Below are positions 51,590 through 62,689 of a stretch of 64,000 bases of DNA, in pieces. The first letter of the stretch is position 1. The number at the start of each line of letters is the position of its first letter. Under the pieces are notes generated by a model. The model saw only the letters and a program-made list of their open reading frames with translations, did not search any database and was not told the origin of the DNA. The DNA is from Isochrysis galbana (lineage: Eukaryota; Haptophyta; Isochrysidales; Isochrysidaceae), in assembly GCA_018136815.1 (NCBI GenBank), contig CM030937.1, forward strand, positions 876,553-940,552. The letters are read 5' to 3'. A program made the position numbers and the translations under genes.

Positions 51590-51990
51590 TGCCTGCGCGC
51601 GCCATGGCCCCCCGGGTCCCCCCAGAGGGCCAGCTGGGCCAGCTCAGGGGGCAGTGGAGGCTGGGGCTGGGCCCCTGGCCTCTCCTGGTCTCCTGGCGCC
51701 TCTCCCACGCTGGCCTCGCTGGCCCTGGGTGCCATCCTGTCGGCTCAGGTGGTCTGTGGCTCAGTGGTGGAGTGGGGGTCAGTACGAGCGAGGGCCAGTT
51801 CAGGCGAGTGCGTGCGGCGCGCGGCGCGCGCTCGGCGAGGGTCTGGGCCAGAATGATGTCAGCTCAGCCCCTGCCAGCAGGCAGGGGCTGGGGTTGAGTG
51901 TGCAGGCCCACCCAGAGGGTGTCTGCGATGGAGGAAGGGGGGAACGGGGCCCCCATGACCCTATCAGCTATCAGTTTTACTGATAGTTCA
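51590..51990 (-). mobile_element. Hairpin-led retroposon (family C), minus strand
   Basis: On the minus strand the hairpin CTATCAGTAAAACTGATAG (51968-51986) is followed by a second partial copy of the stem, GGGTC and ATGGGGGCCCC, then the CAGCCCCTGCC/GGCAGGGGCTG stem and the core GCCCCAGCCTCCACTGCCCC. The order equals that at 7735-8225, but the leading hairpin has a different sequence. Confidence 0.7.
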
Positions 51991-52540
51991 CGACACTCCC
52001 CGACTAAATTCGAGTCGTCCCGACGAGCGGCAGAGAAAGAGAACAAAGCAGCCAACCGAAAAAACGCATAGACCTCAACGAATTCCGCTCGATCTTCGAG
52101 ACCACCAACGACAACGAACTGGTACCAAGCCGCAAACTCACAGATGTAACTGAACGACTAAAGATGGAGTAGCATATATGTAGAATAAAAAAGAAACCGA
52201 ACAGAGCGATCAGGGATAAAAATGGGCGCGGAAGGTGTAGCGCCCGCGACCAAATGACCCAATGGGGGAGGCCGGAAGGTCGGGCCCCCACACAGGGGCG
52301 AACACAGCCCTCGGACGCCATAAACCAACGCAAGAAAGAGGCCTGCCCCACCCCTCCCCCCAACGCGAGGCTCGAAGTAGTGTACACGAGCCGACCCCCA
52401 AAAACCGAAGAAAAAGGAACGAGGGGGGGAGCGGGAAGGGAGAGTAGCGGTAGGGGTAAAGGCGATATCGGCGGGAACACGGGAGTGTGGGAGTGTACAG
52501 GAGCTTAGCAGACACCTTCAAGATTTTTTTATGAAACAAT
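51991..52540 (+). mobile_element. Retroelement remnant with T-rich 3' end
   Basis: A coding-like segment at 52063-52172 reads KKRIDLNEFRSIFETTND, then NELVPSRKLTDVTERLK, before a stop. The unit ends at ACCTTCAAGATTTTTTT (about 52519-52536), the same tail type as the LINE copies. It is too short for family assignment. Confidence 0.4.
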
Positions 52541-53674
52541 GCCCCCGAAATGACCTTATGGGCCCCGCGGCGGCGCGACCGCCAGCAGTTCTGTACTATT
52601 AGAGGCCCAGCGCCCAGCGCGTGTGAAGAGGCAGGGCGAAGGGGGGGGGGGGGTTAAGCGGCAAAACCCACCCTTTTCCTCGGCAATTTTTGCCGTGGCG
52701 GCAGGTAAGCCCCCCAAGTTGGCCCCAAGAGATTTTTCTTGGGCTTCGGAGAACGGTCAAAAAATGCAGCTCCCCGCAACCGAAAGTTGTTGTAAACCAC
52801 TGTTTCTTGCCCGACCACGGCACGCTCCAGCTCCAGAGGTTAAACCATATCAACGGTTGCATCCAGGCTAGAGGCTAGCATACTACTAAAATCATGCGAT
52901 ACTTGAGTTATGATTTCAATAATCGCAAGATCGAAACAGAGCTTTCACAAGAGCTTAGCTTAACAACAAAATGCAGAGGCCAATCTATCACGCTGAACGG
53001 GCGGCTGGCTGAGGCTTCCATCACGGTCAGCGCAAGTCGTAGGAAACAAGAGATAGTCAGGTTGCTAACACAATGATCGTCACATGTCTCTTAATGGATT
53101 GTAGGTGTCGGGAGTGGGGCATCGATCGGGTTCGTTCAGCGCTAGCCAGGTAGTATTCAGCAATTGACGTACTGTCGTCGTCAGGGCCACATCTTCGAGT
53201 CATTTATGCAGAGCCATTGAAGCACTAGCACACAGCCTTGCTCTCGATACGTCGCTTGCGAAGCTCAATAACTAGAATGGAAGGGCAAGCCTGCGGACTA
53301 CGGCCAACAACTGAGAGCGCGTCGCGTTGAGCGTTTAATTTCTTCAGTGGGCGACGCTCGAAGGGTGCGCGTGCTTGCCAGACGGCTATCCTTGGGGCAC
53401 CGAACTGTCCGGAGCGAGAACAAATTGATGTGCTGAAGAGCAACTGGCCCTTGCAGACGGTGCAACCCACACTGAGCGGGCGGCGACAGTGCGTATTTTA
53501 CAGTCTTTGCAGTAAGCTGGCAAGAGATCTGCGTGGTTTATGGTCCCCACAAGAAGTCAATGAAATCGCGCTTGCGACGAAAGACGGTTGTAGGAAAGGC
53601 AAATTACAAGAGTAAGCACACATGAGGCCCGGTCGGGCCGATGTCACCCGGAACAAATTGCTGGTCCGCACATT
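52541..53674. other. Intergenic with doubtful small ORFs
   Basis: A minus-strand frame at 53225-53470 (81 aa) starts MGCTVCKG, an N-terminus that would suit myristoylation plus palmitoylation, and ends ESKAVC. A plus-strand frame at 52894-53076 (60 aa) also looks moderately coding. Neither has a recognisable domain. I do not annotate them as genes. Confidence 0.3.
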
Positions 53675-55454
53675 TCAGCCCATGGATGTCCAGCCCGGGT
53701 TGAATGGTGGGTAGCTTCCTATCAACGAGTTGGTGAAGCTCTGCCGACAGGCAGGAATCGATCGATTTTCTTGATACATTCCGCCGGCATTTGGAGTGCC
53801 GAAGAGGGATGGTGGCAACATGCCTGCGCCCATAGGTTGCTGGGGAGGCCGCATCATTCCGCCCATCTGCGGCCAGGCAAGTTGAGGGAGCTGCTGTCTC
53901 ATATGGGACGACGCCGGATGCTCGAAGCTCGAGAGCGGCGACGTGAAAGAAATGGTCGAGGGTGGCGGCATGAATACTTCATCCCCTGTACGATTGATTC
54001 CACGGACGTCTGAAAGTTGTACCACTTTGGTGCCAAGAGGCCCACAGCCCCATCCTTGAAGCGGGCGAGTTGACGCAGGCATCATGGGCTGTTGCCGGAA
54101 TCCTCCCCACTGCGACAAGTCAGAATGGCCGTATGGTGGAGCGAGTGCTGCCAAAGGGGCGCCTATTAATTGAGAGGTGTGCTCCAGCGGCTGTTTGCTG
54201 ACTACCAATGGATGACGCGCACTCGCATATGGATGGACCATCTGCGGAGGTGCGGCCTGCAAACCCGGGTGCGAGGCCATAGCGCCGACATCCATCGTGT
54301 GCGACAGCGACTGAGGCATGCGCGTATGGGTGTCGAGGAAACAGCTATTCGTGGCACCGAACATTGCAGGGGGCATCATCCCGGGGAAGCAATATGCGGC
54401 GCCAGGATGCGCCAGACCAAAGGCATGCTGAGTCGTTGATGCGGAGCAGCGCATCTGTGGAGAGAAGAATGCAACGGTAAACACGAGCTCCTCTGGCCGG
54501 AGGAGGTGCGCATAAAAGCAGTGGCAGGCAAGGATGTCTGGCAAGGACACTCACCTTCTTTGCCTCGCGGAGACCGCACGCATTGCACAGGGTAGTGCCA
54601 GATCGCCATTTGGGTGTCTCGGTTGTTCCGCAACTCTCACAACGGCGCTGTGGCGCAAAGCGGTCGTCGTGGTTTGAACGCTTCGTGTCGCCAGGTTTCA
54701 AGGCCGGACTCGTCGCAGGCGCTGGAACTGAGGTGCCAATCAGTCCTCCCCCACGCCCCCCATTGGACATCTCGTCCGGCTCAGCGCACATCTGTAAGCA
54801 TGAAGTGAACAAGTCATCAGTGACCACACAAGCACCAAGGATCACGAAAAATGGATTGGCTGCAAGGCGCCACTGGCTGAAGAAGATACGAACGTATGTT
54901 GTCGGGGGGCGGTAAGGAGGCAAGGGACGGGGTGTTGTAAGAAGCTCGTCCTGCGCAAGGACTATCACTGGCGCGTGGAAGGCCGCTACCTGATCTCCTG
55001 TCTGCCTACGTTTCTGGCCGCCATCAAGGGCATCGTCAGACGGAGAGTCTGAGGCATCCCGCTCATCGGACGGCGCTGAGGAGGCATCGCCTGCTTGTTG
55101 CTCATGTTCAGACGACCCATCGTTGCTGTCGCCGTCTTGCATCGAGGATGACGACGTCGAGTGCTGCCCGGAAAAGGTAGTGCTCGACAGAGCCGTTGAC
55201 ACAGCTGGCTGAGAGTCTGCGTTGCTCTGTCCGTCAGAGTGGGTGGGCGTTGACGTGCCATCGCTCTTTGCGGACGGAGGATCAGAGTCAGTCGGTCCGT
55301 ACTCGGCGAAGGCGCGCCTTGCCGATGCTTCCGCACTCCGAGAGACAAGTTTGCATGATTTGCTATCGACGACGTCTCGCAGCTCTTGCATCTGCTGTTT
55401 TCTTGTGGCCTGGCTTTCTCCAGGTCTATGCGCCGATGGGGGCCGCGAGGCCAT
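53675..55454 (-). CDS. GATA-type zinc finger protein, three exons
   Basis: Exons are 55454-54894, 54791-54555 and 54454-53675. Intron 2 (100 bp, GT-AG, phase 0) joins REAKK to MRCSAST. Intron 1 (102 bp, 54893-54792, GT-AG, ending in CTTACAG) is in frame; if retained it would add a hydrophobic stretch, unlikely in a nuclear protein. The product is about 525 aa. It has a Ser/Asp-rich N-terminus, a KRR patch, the finger CESCGTTETPKWRSG-TTLCNACGLREAKK, and a Met/Pro/Gln/Gly-rich C-terminus like activation domains. The finger spacing is C-x2-C-x14-C-x2-C, shorter than the usual 17-20 loop. It probably binds GATA-like DNA as a transcription factor. Confidence 0.82.
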
Positions 55455-56621
55455 GGCCCACGCGAGTCGGTCCCTCTGTCAGCCAGCTGCCGAGGCGGCT
55501 GAGAGCAGCGAAGAGGGCGGCAGGCGGGCAGGGTGGAAGCAGGGGAGGGACGGAGAGGGGCGGGGAGGGGGGCGGGGGGAGCACGCAGGGTGGGGTAGAC
55601 GGAGCAGGCGGGGGGAAGGAAGGCCCCACCGGGCTGGGGCTGCGCCAGCGATGAGTGGGAGGAAGTCTGTGGAATTGGGGGTCACGACACATAATCTACC
55701 CGGTCTCTTTCTTCCACATTCCACAGAGCTGTGAGTACGAGAAGGAGAAGCGGGTGGCGGCAGGGCTCATGCTGGAGGGGCGTCGCGAGGTCGCTCAAGT
55801 TCTCCCGGTTGGCTGAGAAGATCGGAGAAGACTCGTCAACCGCACTCCCGATTACCCCGTCGAAGCAGGCGGTGGGGCGCGGCCTCTGAGAGAAATTGCG
55901 AAAGCGCCGAGTCGCAGCGCTCGTGTTTGAGCTCTGCGAGCGAGATTCGGAGAAACTCTTGTTCCTCGGACCGACCAGATTCGTCCTCGACGGACAGATT
56001 GCGGGGTCGCATGGAGGACTCCCGGCCGAAGTTTAGGCGCGGGGGAGGAACCCCTGGGAGCTTCCAGGATCTTCGCTGAGACGTCGTGCTGTGACGCCCT
56101 CAAGCTTCTCCGTCTCCCCGGGCGGAATGTTCGAGACCCTTGAATCCCCCGGGCGGAGGAGTGGCATCCCCCAAGAGCACCTCGAATCCTTGAATCTTTT
56201 GCATCATTCTCAGAATGCACCATTTTTCCCGATAGGAGTATGTACTTCACAAATATTCTGAGGTCTCGCCAAAAATATTCTCCTGACGGGAAAACGAAGG
56301 CCCGGGGGCTCCACCGGTTATCAATAGCCGAGAGCACCCGCCCTAGAGCCCTAGAGTGCCCTACGAGTGCAAAAGAAAAGGACAGACAGCAGGGACGATA
56401 CGACGAAAACAAAACGGCGGGAGTCCTCCTCCAGACCTCCGGACTGGTTTGTGGTTTTGTTTTGTAGACGGGGGGCACTCAAGTGCGGCAGCTTCCCCCC
56501 CCTCCCCCCGCCTGCTGGCGTCCGCCCGCCCGCTCGCCCTCCTCCTTCCCTACCTCCTCAAGCCCGCCGGCATCGTTGCGGACGGCCAGCCCCCACTCGC
56601 CACCAGCGTTCTCGAGAAGCC
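55455..56621. promoter_or_regulatory. Divergent region between the GATA gene and ATG3
   Basis: The 1.17 kb between divergent starts should contain both promoters. The open frames inside (for example 55852-56478, minus) look non-coding. The 56480-56620 stretch is C-rich leader next to the ATG3 start. No TATA box is evident. Confidence 0.45.
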
Positions 56622-57907
56622 ATGTCCTCGGGCGGTCACACCACCACGCTTGGGGCCATCTGGAATATGGGGCGCAATGCCGCACTCGGCGCTGCTGAGT
56701 ACGTCACACCCGTGCTCACCACCTCGCAGTTCAGGGAGAAGGGGGTGCTCACCCCAGAGGAATTTGTCGCTGCTGGGGATATGCTCGTTCTCCGTTGCCC
56801 TACCTGGTCATGGCAAGCGGGAGATCCTTCAAAGGCGCGCTCCTTCTTGCCGTCAAACAAGCAGTATCTGGTCACTCGTAATGTCCCTTGCCAGCGCCGT
56901 GCTGTGGCCCTAGCGACAGGCGCCGATGACGAGATACTCGTCCCAGGGACCACAGCTGGCGAGGATGAGGAGGAGGAGTGGTCGCTTACTCACTCCAACC
57001 ACGTCAGCCAGCAGCATGAGGAGGCTCCAGACATGCTTTCCCATGCCGTCGAAGATATGAGCCTTGGTGGTGGCTCTGCAGCTGCAACAAGCACCAACAT
57101 GTCAGTGGCTGACAGTCACGCTGAGGTTCACCTTCAAGCTGAAGGCTTGGTTGAAGTCGACGACCCATCGGCCCTGGAGCCGGATGACCCATCCGCACTG
57201 GATGGCTTGAGTGGTGGAGATGGAGGTATCCTCAAAACGCGGACGTATGATGTGACCATTACATACGACAAGTATTATCAGTGTGGCCGCGTCTGGCTCT
57301 ACGGCTACTCGGAATCACGGCAACCGCTCTCGCAGCCAGAGCTGCTGGAAGATATTTCGGCGGATCATGCACTTAAGACAGTGCGTCACACACTGCGATG
57401 AGCCTCGCCCTGGCCAGTCAACCAGCTCATGGTTTAGAACACCCAGCATGCGTCACAACAACGCTAGCCAGTCCACCATGTCCCTCCCCACCGGCGGCTG
57501 GCTCACGTCCACCCCTGCTCCCTCTTTTACGTGTGTGACCACCACCTTAGGTAACCTTGGAGTCTCACCCGCACATCTCGGAGGGCGCCGGTCTTCACAT
57601 GTCGATCCATCCCTGCAAGCATGCATCGGTCATGCATAAGCTTGTGGAGGAGCTCTCGCTGTCAGGTGGGTTTTACTTGATGCAACCCCCGCACCGCACT
57701 CGTGTCTAAATGGCCCGCCTCGCCATCCCCACTGGCTCGCTCGCACAGCACGGCCAGCTTTTCTTCTTCCATCGCTGCTCTGTCCGCCCTTATTTTTCAG
57801 GTCGTGAACCTCGTCCCGAGCAATACCTTTTCTTGTTCCTCAAGTTCATCTCTAGCGTGATCCCGACGATCGAGTATGATTACACCGTCGCCGTAGATGG
57901 ATTATGA
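56622..57907 (+). CDS. ATG3: Autophagy-related protein 3, E2-like ATG8 conjugase
   Basis: ATG3 transfers ATG8 from ATG7 to phosphatidylethanolamine during autophagosome formation. Exons are 56622-57380, 57551-57665 and 57801-57907, with GT-AG introns of 170 and 135 bp and consistent phases, giving 326 aa (the family is usually about 310). The family blocks are all present: [39 protein letters not shown]; an acidic flexible middle ([10 protein letters not shown]); [26 protein letters not shown]; then VTLESHPH and [14 protein letters not shown] with the catalytic Cys275 in HPC; and finally [21 protein letters not shown]. The exon 1-2 junction restores LKT-VTLE. The start is the Met of MSSGGHTTT; the open frame upstream is GC-rich leader. 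An amphipathic N-terminal helix (about 10-25) fits membrane sensing. Confidence 0.95.
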
Positions 57908-58345
57908 GATGCTGAATTGTCGCTTCCGCATCCTTGTTTATGCGGTACCCTCCTCATCTTTCTCCATTCGCACCAACGACGCCAACCGACAGTGCTATCG
58001 ATTCTGCTTCTCCTAGGGTGCACCACATTCACAACCCACTGCTCACCCTAAAGCGAACGCAATGGCGCACGCGAGGATGCGCAGCTCCTGAGAACCTAGC
58101 TGCTCTCTCTCTCTCACTCCGCTCTTTCGTGTGGCTTGAGAGGATGAAAGCACGCTGTGATACCTGGGCGTTCGTGCAAAACCGCTATGCGTCGCTGATA
58201 GTCGAACGGCGCTTGGCGTCACACCCTACCACAGCACCTTGTTGCATATTGTATACCTGTGTACGCGAGAACGTCATTGCCAATCTTCGCAACAAGCAAT
58301 GAGCAATTCGGGCTAGATTTATATTTTACGTTCTGTTGTGCCTTA
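57908..58345. other. 3' flank of ATG3
   Basis: No gene is supported. An open plus-strand frame here lacks coding character. The next element's hairpin begins at 58351. Confidence 0.35.
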
Positions 58346-58348
58346 CTC

Positions 58349-59270
58349 AACTATCGTTAAAACGATAGGGTCATGGAGCGCGCGCCGCCCCCCTCCTCCC
58401 TCCCGGCCCACCTGCCGCCGCGCCGACCGATCAGGGCACATGAGCCAGACGCCACGCAGCCGCACCGACCTCTAGCAGAGACCACGCCTACCCAGATACA
58501 CGAGAGCCACGACGCGACACGCGCCCGGAGCACCACACAGTCCACCATTCCAGCCATGGAAGCACAGAACACACAACAGCCCAGCAGCACATGCGCATGC
58601 AGTGCCACCAAGAGCTCCGGCCTAAGGGCGGCCCCCGAATCCCGTAGAGAAAGCCTCCGGGCTGGGCCCCTACAACGCCGCGGCACTGGTCCCGTGCGCA
58701 AGCATGGGGTGCAGACCCGGCCGGTCGACAAGACCACACACAACAAACCAGCAGAAACGCATAAAAATTCCAACATTGCAACGCTTGGAGCGGAAACCAG
58801 CGCGAGTCTGGTGGTGGTGGACACACACAAGGGGACGAGGGCGACGATGTCCACCCCCTGCCTCTCCACACAATACATCGGCATCGACTCTCGCATCGGG
58901 GGGGGGGGTTGCGGGTAGGGAGGGTCGCACATCTCTCCTCGCACCGTTTCCCGCCTTTAGGTTCCCCCCGCGCGACTCCCCCTCCGTCGTCACACCCCGG
59001 TTCTCTTCCCCCCCCTTCCTTGTAACAGCGTCCGCATTCTGCCCGCTCCCGATAGGATCGCTCCCTCTCCTCTCTCTTTCTGCTTTGACTGAATCGCCGG
59101 CCCCGTTTTATCCCTTTCGTTTCCCGCGTGTCCCCCCCCCCCCCCCGCGTGTCATTTCTCTCGGTGTCCTTTGCGAGCCCCACGTCCGCACGCGAGGCTG
59201 TTGCACTACAATGGCAACAAGCGCGCAGGAGAAGGACGCGCGTGATGTGGGCGTGTGTGTGTGAGCATGT
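58349..59270 (+). mobile_element. Hairpin-led MERAP retroposon, plus strand
   Basis: The hairpin CTATCGTTAAAACGATAG (58351-58368) is followed by GGTC and ATG at 58373. The frame to 58918 starts MERAPPPSSLPAHLPPRRP (181 codons) and is Thr/Gln/Pro-rich. A C/T-rich stretch follows. The first block resembles the 11307 ORF (MERAPPPFPAAASLPPAAA). The 3' end is not defined. Confidence 0.65.
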
Positions 59271-59569
59271 TGTAGTATAACATCCTGTCTTTTTATGTTG
59301 TTGTCTATACTCTCTATGTATGGTCTATCTACATGCAAAACACCTTGCTATAGATAGTAGATAGATAATACGATAAATAAGTAGGTGTTCGGAGATCTCG
59401 GATTGCGTGAGCGCGTTAGCTTACTTAGTAGAAAAGCAGAAAACTTGACTATATAAGCTACATATTTTCTACATATTTGGGCGTGGAGTCTACATATTTT
59501 CAACATATTTCAGCGACATATTTGGGCGATTTTTTCTACATATTTTTACCTAACCCTTAGTTCGAAGTC
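59271..59569. repeat. AT-rich leader with ACATATTT repeats
   Basis: Between 59450 and 59545 the motif ACATATTT occurs six times at irregular short spacing, directly ahead of the ORF1-like copy. It may be a leader or a cluster of binding sites of a terminal-repeat element. I could not find a matching inverted end. Confidence 0.5.
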
Positions 59570-59943
59570 ATGGCGCAAATCACCATCACGTTCACGACCA
59601 CGGAGCGAGGAGTAAAACTCAAGGACGGAGAGGCGCTTAGCGCAATCGTCGTGCACCTGAACGCGCTAGGAGACGCAGACCTCGAGCCCGACTACATCGC
59701 CAAGAGTGCATCAGGACCATGGGAGATCCTAGTCACCTAGTCAACGCCGACTGCGCCAACCAATTCAAAGCGAAATTCAAGAACTCGGCCGTCTTCATCG
59801 CGCATGGAGTCCAATATCAATACCCGGTGCACGTCAAATACCAGACCTTAGATGACAAGGTCCAAGAACTCCCGCAAGCATCGTCGAAATCGCTAGCCAG
59901 CACTGCGGACTGCGGACTGCGCTCGCGGCGCGAGCTGGCTTAA
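59570..59943 (+). pseudogene. LINE ORF1-like domain, frameshifted copy
   Basis: The first frame (59570-59740, 56 aa) reads MAQITITFTTTERGVKLKD, EALSAIVVHLNALG, LEPDYIAKSASGPWEIL. The frame +1 from about 59740 continues VNADCANQFKAKFKNSAVF. The intact frame at 63 kb reads SITGPWHIAVNEDCAQQFQERYGEF at this join, so one indel explains the break. It is a short relic with no reverse transcriptase. Confidence 0.65.
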
Positions 59944-59984
59944 GGGCGCCGTTCTTCTTCATTCACGACGAGAGGTGAGAGGTC

Positions 59985-60250
59985 CCCCCCCCCCCGGTGC
60001 TTTCTCTTGGTGAGTCGCCCGACGTAGGTCGGTCCGCCTCACTGGGTTTTCCCTCATTGTAACTTGTGGGGACTTGCATACTTATGATGGGAGCCGGGGG
60101 TTTGCGAGGGCGGGGAGACTTGAAGGGATGCGCGCATATGTGCGTATGTGCCTATGCACCAACACACGTCAAGGTGTACGGGCAAGTGCGCTGAGGGGTG
60201 TCGTGATAGTACCGGGCTTGTGTACTAACGCTCAGATGTTTTATAATTAG
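59985..60250 (+). repeat. Dispersed repeat E, plus-strand copy
   Basis: It is the inverted counterpart of 5260-5525 with the blocks in the same order. It ends in ACTAACGCTCAGATGTTTTAT, comparable to the tails near 5270 and 26260. It has the features of a truncated retroposon 3' end. Confidence 0.7.
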
Positions 60251-60474
60251 AAATGGTAGGCGCATGGGTGGTGATGAACCGCCCAAGCTCGGTCGGACAA
60301 GATAAAGTAGTACCAGCCACTCCAGCATGGCTTGGCCGACATAATCCGAAAGCCCCTCCCCTCCCAAAACACGCCCTCTCAGCGTATCGCCTCTCGCGCT
60401 GCTACTCTTCAGGCTGCGCGCTTTGAGTCGGTCGACTGCTTCGCTAGTGGCAGCTATAGCCGCCCACCGCCTAC
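60251..60474. other. 3' flank of the coiled-coil gene
   Basis: Nothing recognisable is seen here. Confidence 0.3.
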
Positions 60475-61717
60475 CTAATTGGATGCATGTCTATCCTTTC
60501 GCGTGGAGGGTGATAGTAAAAGTGGGGACGTGAGGTTCAGAGTTTCCGCAAGCGATTGAATGGCGCGGCCAAGTGCGTCCGTTTGTCGCCGGGCCTCGGC
60601 CTCAACCTGCACAGCTTGCCTCCGCGCCTCGGCTTGGACTTGCGAAGATGCCGCCTCAAGCTGGCGGCAATGTGTTTGGAGTAATTGCACATCCACACGG
60701 ATAGACTTGATTGTGTCACTGAGGGATGATCGTGCCTCGTTGTGCTGCTGTACAATATGATCTAGTTGTTCCTGAGCGCGTGGAGAACGCAATGATTGAT
60801 TAAACGTGTTCGCGCGCCAGAGGGGGGGAGAGGTGAATAAGTCCAATGTTCAAGCGCATGCACTTGCTCCATAGCTTTGACGTGGGAGAAGAACCTTGTA
60901 TCACAAGCCACCACCGATGTAGAAGGCGGGCAACTCACGGACAGAGCATTACCTGAAGCTGTTGATTTTGGAGTGCAGTCGCCTTGGATATGCCCTCGAG
61001 CTGTTGTTGTTGCGTCCTACCCTGGTGATGGTGTTTGTCAAGCATTTCAGCAACTTCCGCTAGTTCTTGCCTCAATTCTACCAAGCCTCCAGCATGTGAA
61101 GCGAACTGACCGGACGCATGCTGGCGGAAGGCTCCTAGATCGGCGTCAACGGCGTCAAATGTTTCGTGCGTCTGTGCAGAGTGCGCTTCAAAGCTACGTG
61201 TCAATGCAGCCACTTGACCCTCGAGCTTTGCATGTGATTCCCGCAACGTGCGCGCTTCTTGTTCATAACGAGAGCGAAGCTCGACAACTTCAAGCTGGAG
61301 AATATGGTGAGCCGAGTTGCTTTTAGTCACCTCTTGTGCAAGAGCAACGGCGTCCTGGTTCATCGCCTCGATCCGCTCATCGATGGCGTCGAGCCGCGAG
61401 AGGACCTCATTCCTCGAGCCGTCGACTTGCGTGCGCAGCAGGGTGAGCTCCGCACGTGCAGCGCGGTAATTGCTGCTGATATTTGCGATGCTGGTGTCGA
61501 GGTCTCCCCTTGCGCCCGATATTTCAGCGCGCACGAGGTCGATCTCCTCGACCAGCACGTCACTTAGCGTCGAGAAGGCGCGCCGTAGCCCATTCATCTG
61601 GTCAGAGAGGAAATCGAATGAGTGCTGCGCCTCCACATCGAGCGTCAGCCGGATCTCTGCATCACGTTTGAGGCTCTTGATCGCGTTCTTCATCTCGATC
61701 ATCTCGGGACGCATCAT
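60475..61717 (-). CDS. Coiled-coil protein, two exons, 353 aa
   Basis: Exon 1 (61717-60953) and exon 2 (60771-60475) are joined by a 181-bp GT-AG intron in phase 0 (LQNQQLQ joined to EQLDHIVQQ). The chain is predicted to be almost wholly helical coiled coil: long Leu/Glu/Arg/Gln heptads with few prolines, for example LVEEIDLVRAEISGARGDL and KLEGQVAALTRSFEAH. The short tail is Ser/Thr-rich. There is no enzymatic motif, signal peptide or membrane span. It is probably structural or a scaffold; the family is not recognised. Confidence 0.8.
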
Positions 61718-62440
61718 GCTTGTAGGCGCGCGGAATTGCGCCAGAGGCGAGAGGGGAAAGGAGGAGAGAGAGGGAGGGAGAGGGGCTGGCCGGGGGCGCC
61801 GCCGTCGGAAGGGGCGACTCAGGGGAGCTGGAGGGGGTGGAGGGGGGGGGGGGGAGACTCAAAACTCCAAACTAAGATCTATTCGAATCAACCTGAAAAT
61901 CATCGAGTTATTTTAAGGTGGTTCCAAAGGATTTCTTGGCGGGCGTAACCGGGGGGGGGGGGGGGGGGCGAGCGAGAGAAAGTGCGTAGATCTCGCGGGG
62001 CGCGGGGCGGCCGGCCGCAGAGAGGGGGGTGGGGGGTGGGGGGCATGGGCGGTTCGAGGAAGACGAAGGCAAGGGGCTTTCAGAAGGTCAACGTCCACGG
62101 CACCAAGGGGAGGCGGCCGCCAGGCAAGGGGGCCGCCGCGCGGCCAGCGGTAGAGTAGCCCGCCACGGCGCACACTGGGAGTGGGGAAGCCGCCGCCAGC
62201 TTGTGCGGCGAGACGGAGGCTGCATTGCCTGGCAGGGCTAGGAGGGGGCGGGTTGTGTTGCCGTTTGGGTCGCCTGGGGGCACCGGTGGTCTGAGGAAGG
62301 CCCCTACACCACCTGAGCCTTCCCCTGTGGTGGATGCCCCAGACAAGCAAGCAATACCTGGTCAACGGCAAGGTGCTCGCACAGAGCTATCACCGATGGG
62401 CCCCTTGTCTCTTGCCCCCCTTTGACCTCTTTTTACTTCC
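61718..62440. other. GC-rich repeat region with a tiny basic ORF
   Basis: Long poly-G tracts lie at 61843-61855 and 61951-61969. A 37-codon plus-strand frame at 62044-62157 (MGGSRKTKARGFQKVNVHG) is very basic and followed by more GC-rich sequence. It may be an ORF1 start of another retroposon but is too short to call. No host gene is seen. Confidence 0.35.
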
Positions 62441-62645
62441 TAAGTCCAAATAGGACTTCTCTTCACGTGAGGAGAGGCGACGGGCCCCTCTCTTCTTTCT
62501 TCTTTTCTCTGCTTTTCTCTCCTGCTCACCCCCCTTCTTGCGCGTATGAGGAGCGAAGGGAACAGGGGCGTTATCGGATAGGAGGAGTAGGAAACCGGCC
62601 GATAGTAGGTGTAGTAGCCCAGAATCTTCAGATGTTTTTTTTAGT
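62441..62645 (+). mobile_element. Retroelement D 3' end
   Basis: Stem-forming parts (AAGTCCAAATAGGACTT, TCTCTTCACGTGAGGAGA) precede the terminal AGCCCAGAATCTTCAGATG and T-run. This 3' end is also found at 25650 and 30189. The stem region matches 21540-21650 inverted. Confidence 0.6.
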
Positions 62646-62689
62646 TACAAACAAAGGGCACCGGATATGTGCTAGTTACACCTATCCGG

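Noticed and set aside
55852-56478. 208-codon minus-strand frame between the GATA gene and ATG3
   Set aside because: Arg/Ser-rich composition without domain or consistent coding signal; lies in the divergent promoter region.
59440-59560. ACATATTT cluster as a CRISPR-like or tandem array
   Set aside because: Spacing is irregular, the motif is too short, and the genome is eukaryotic.
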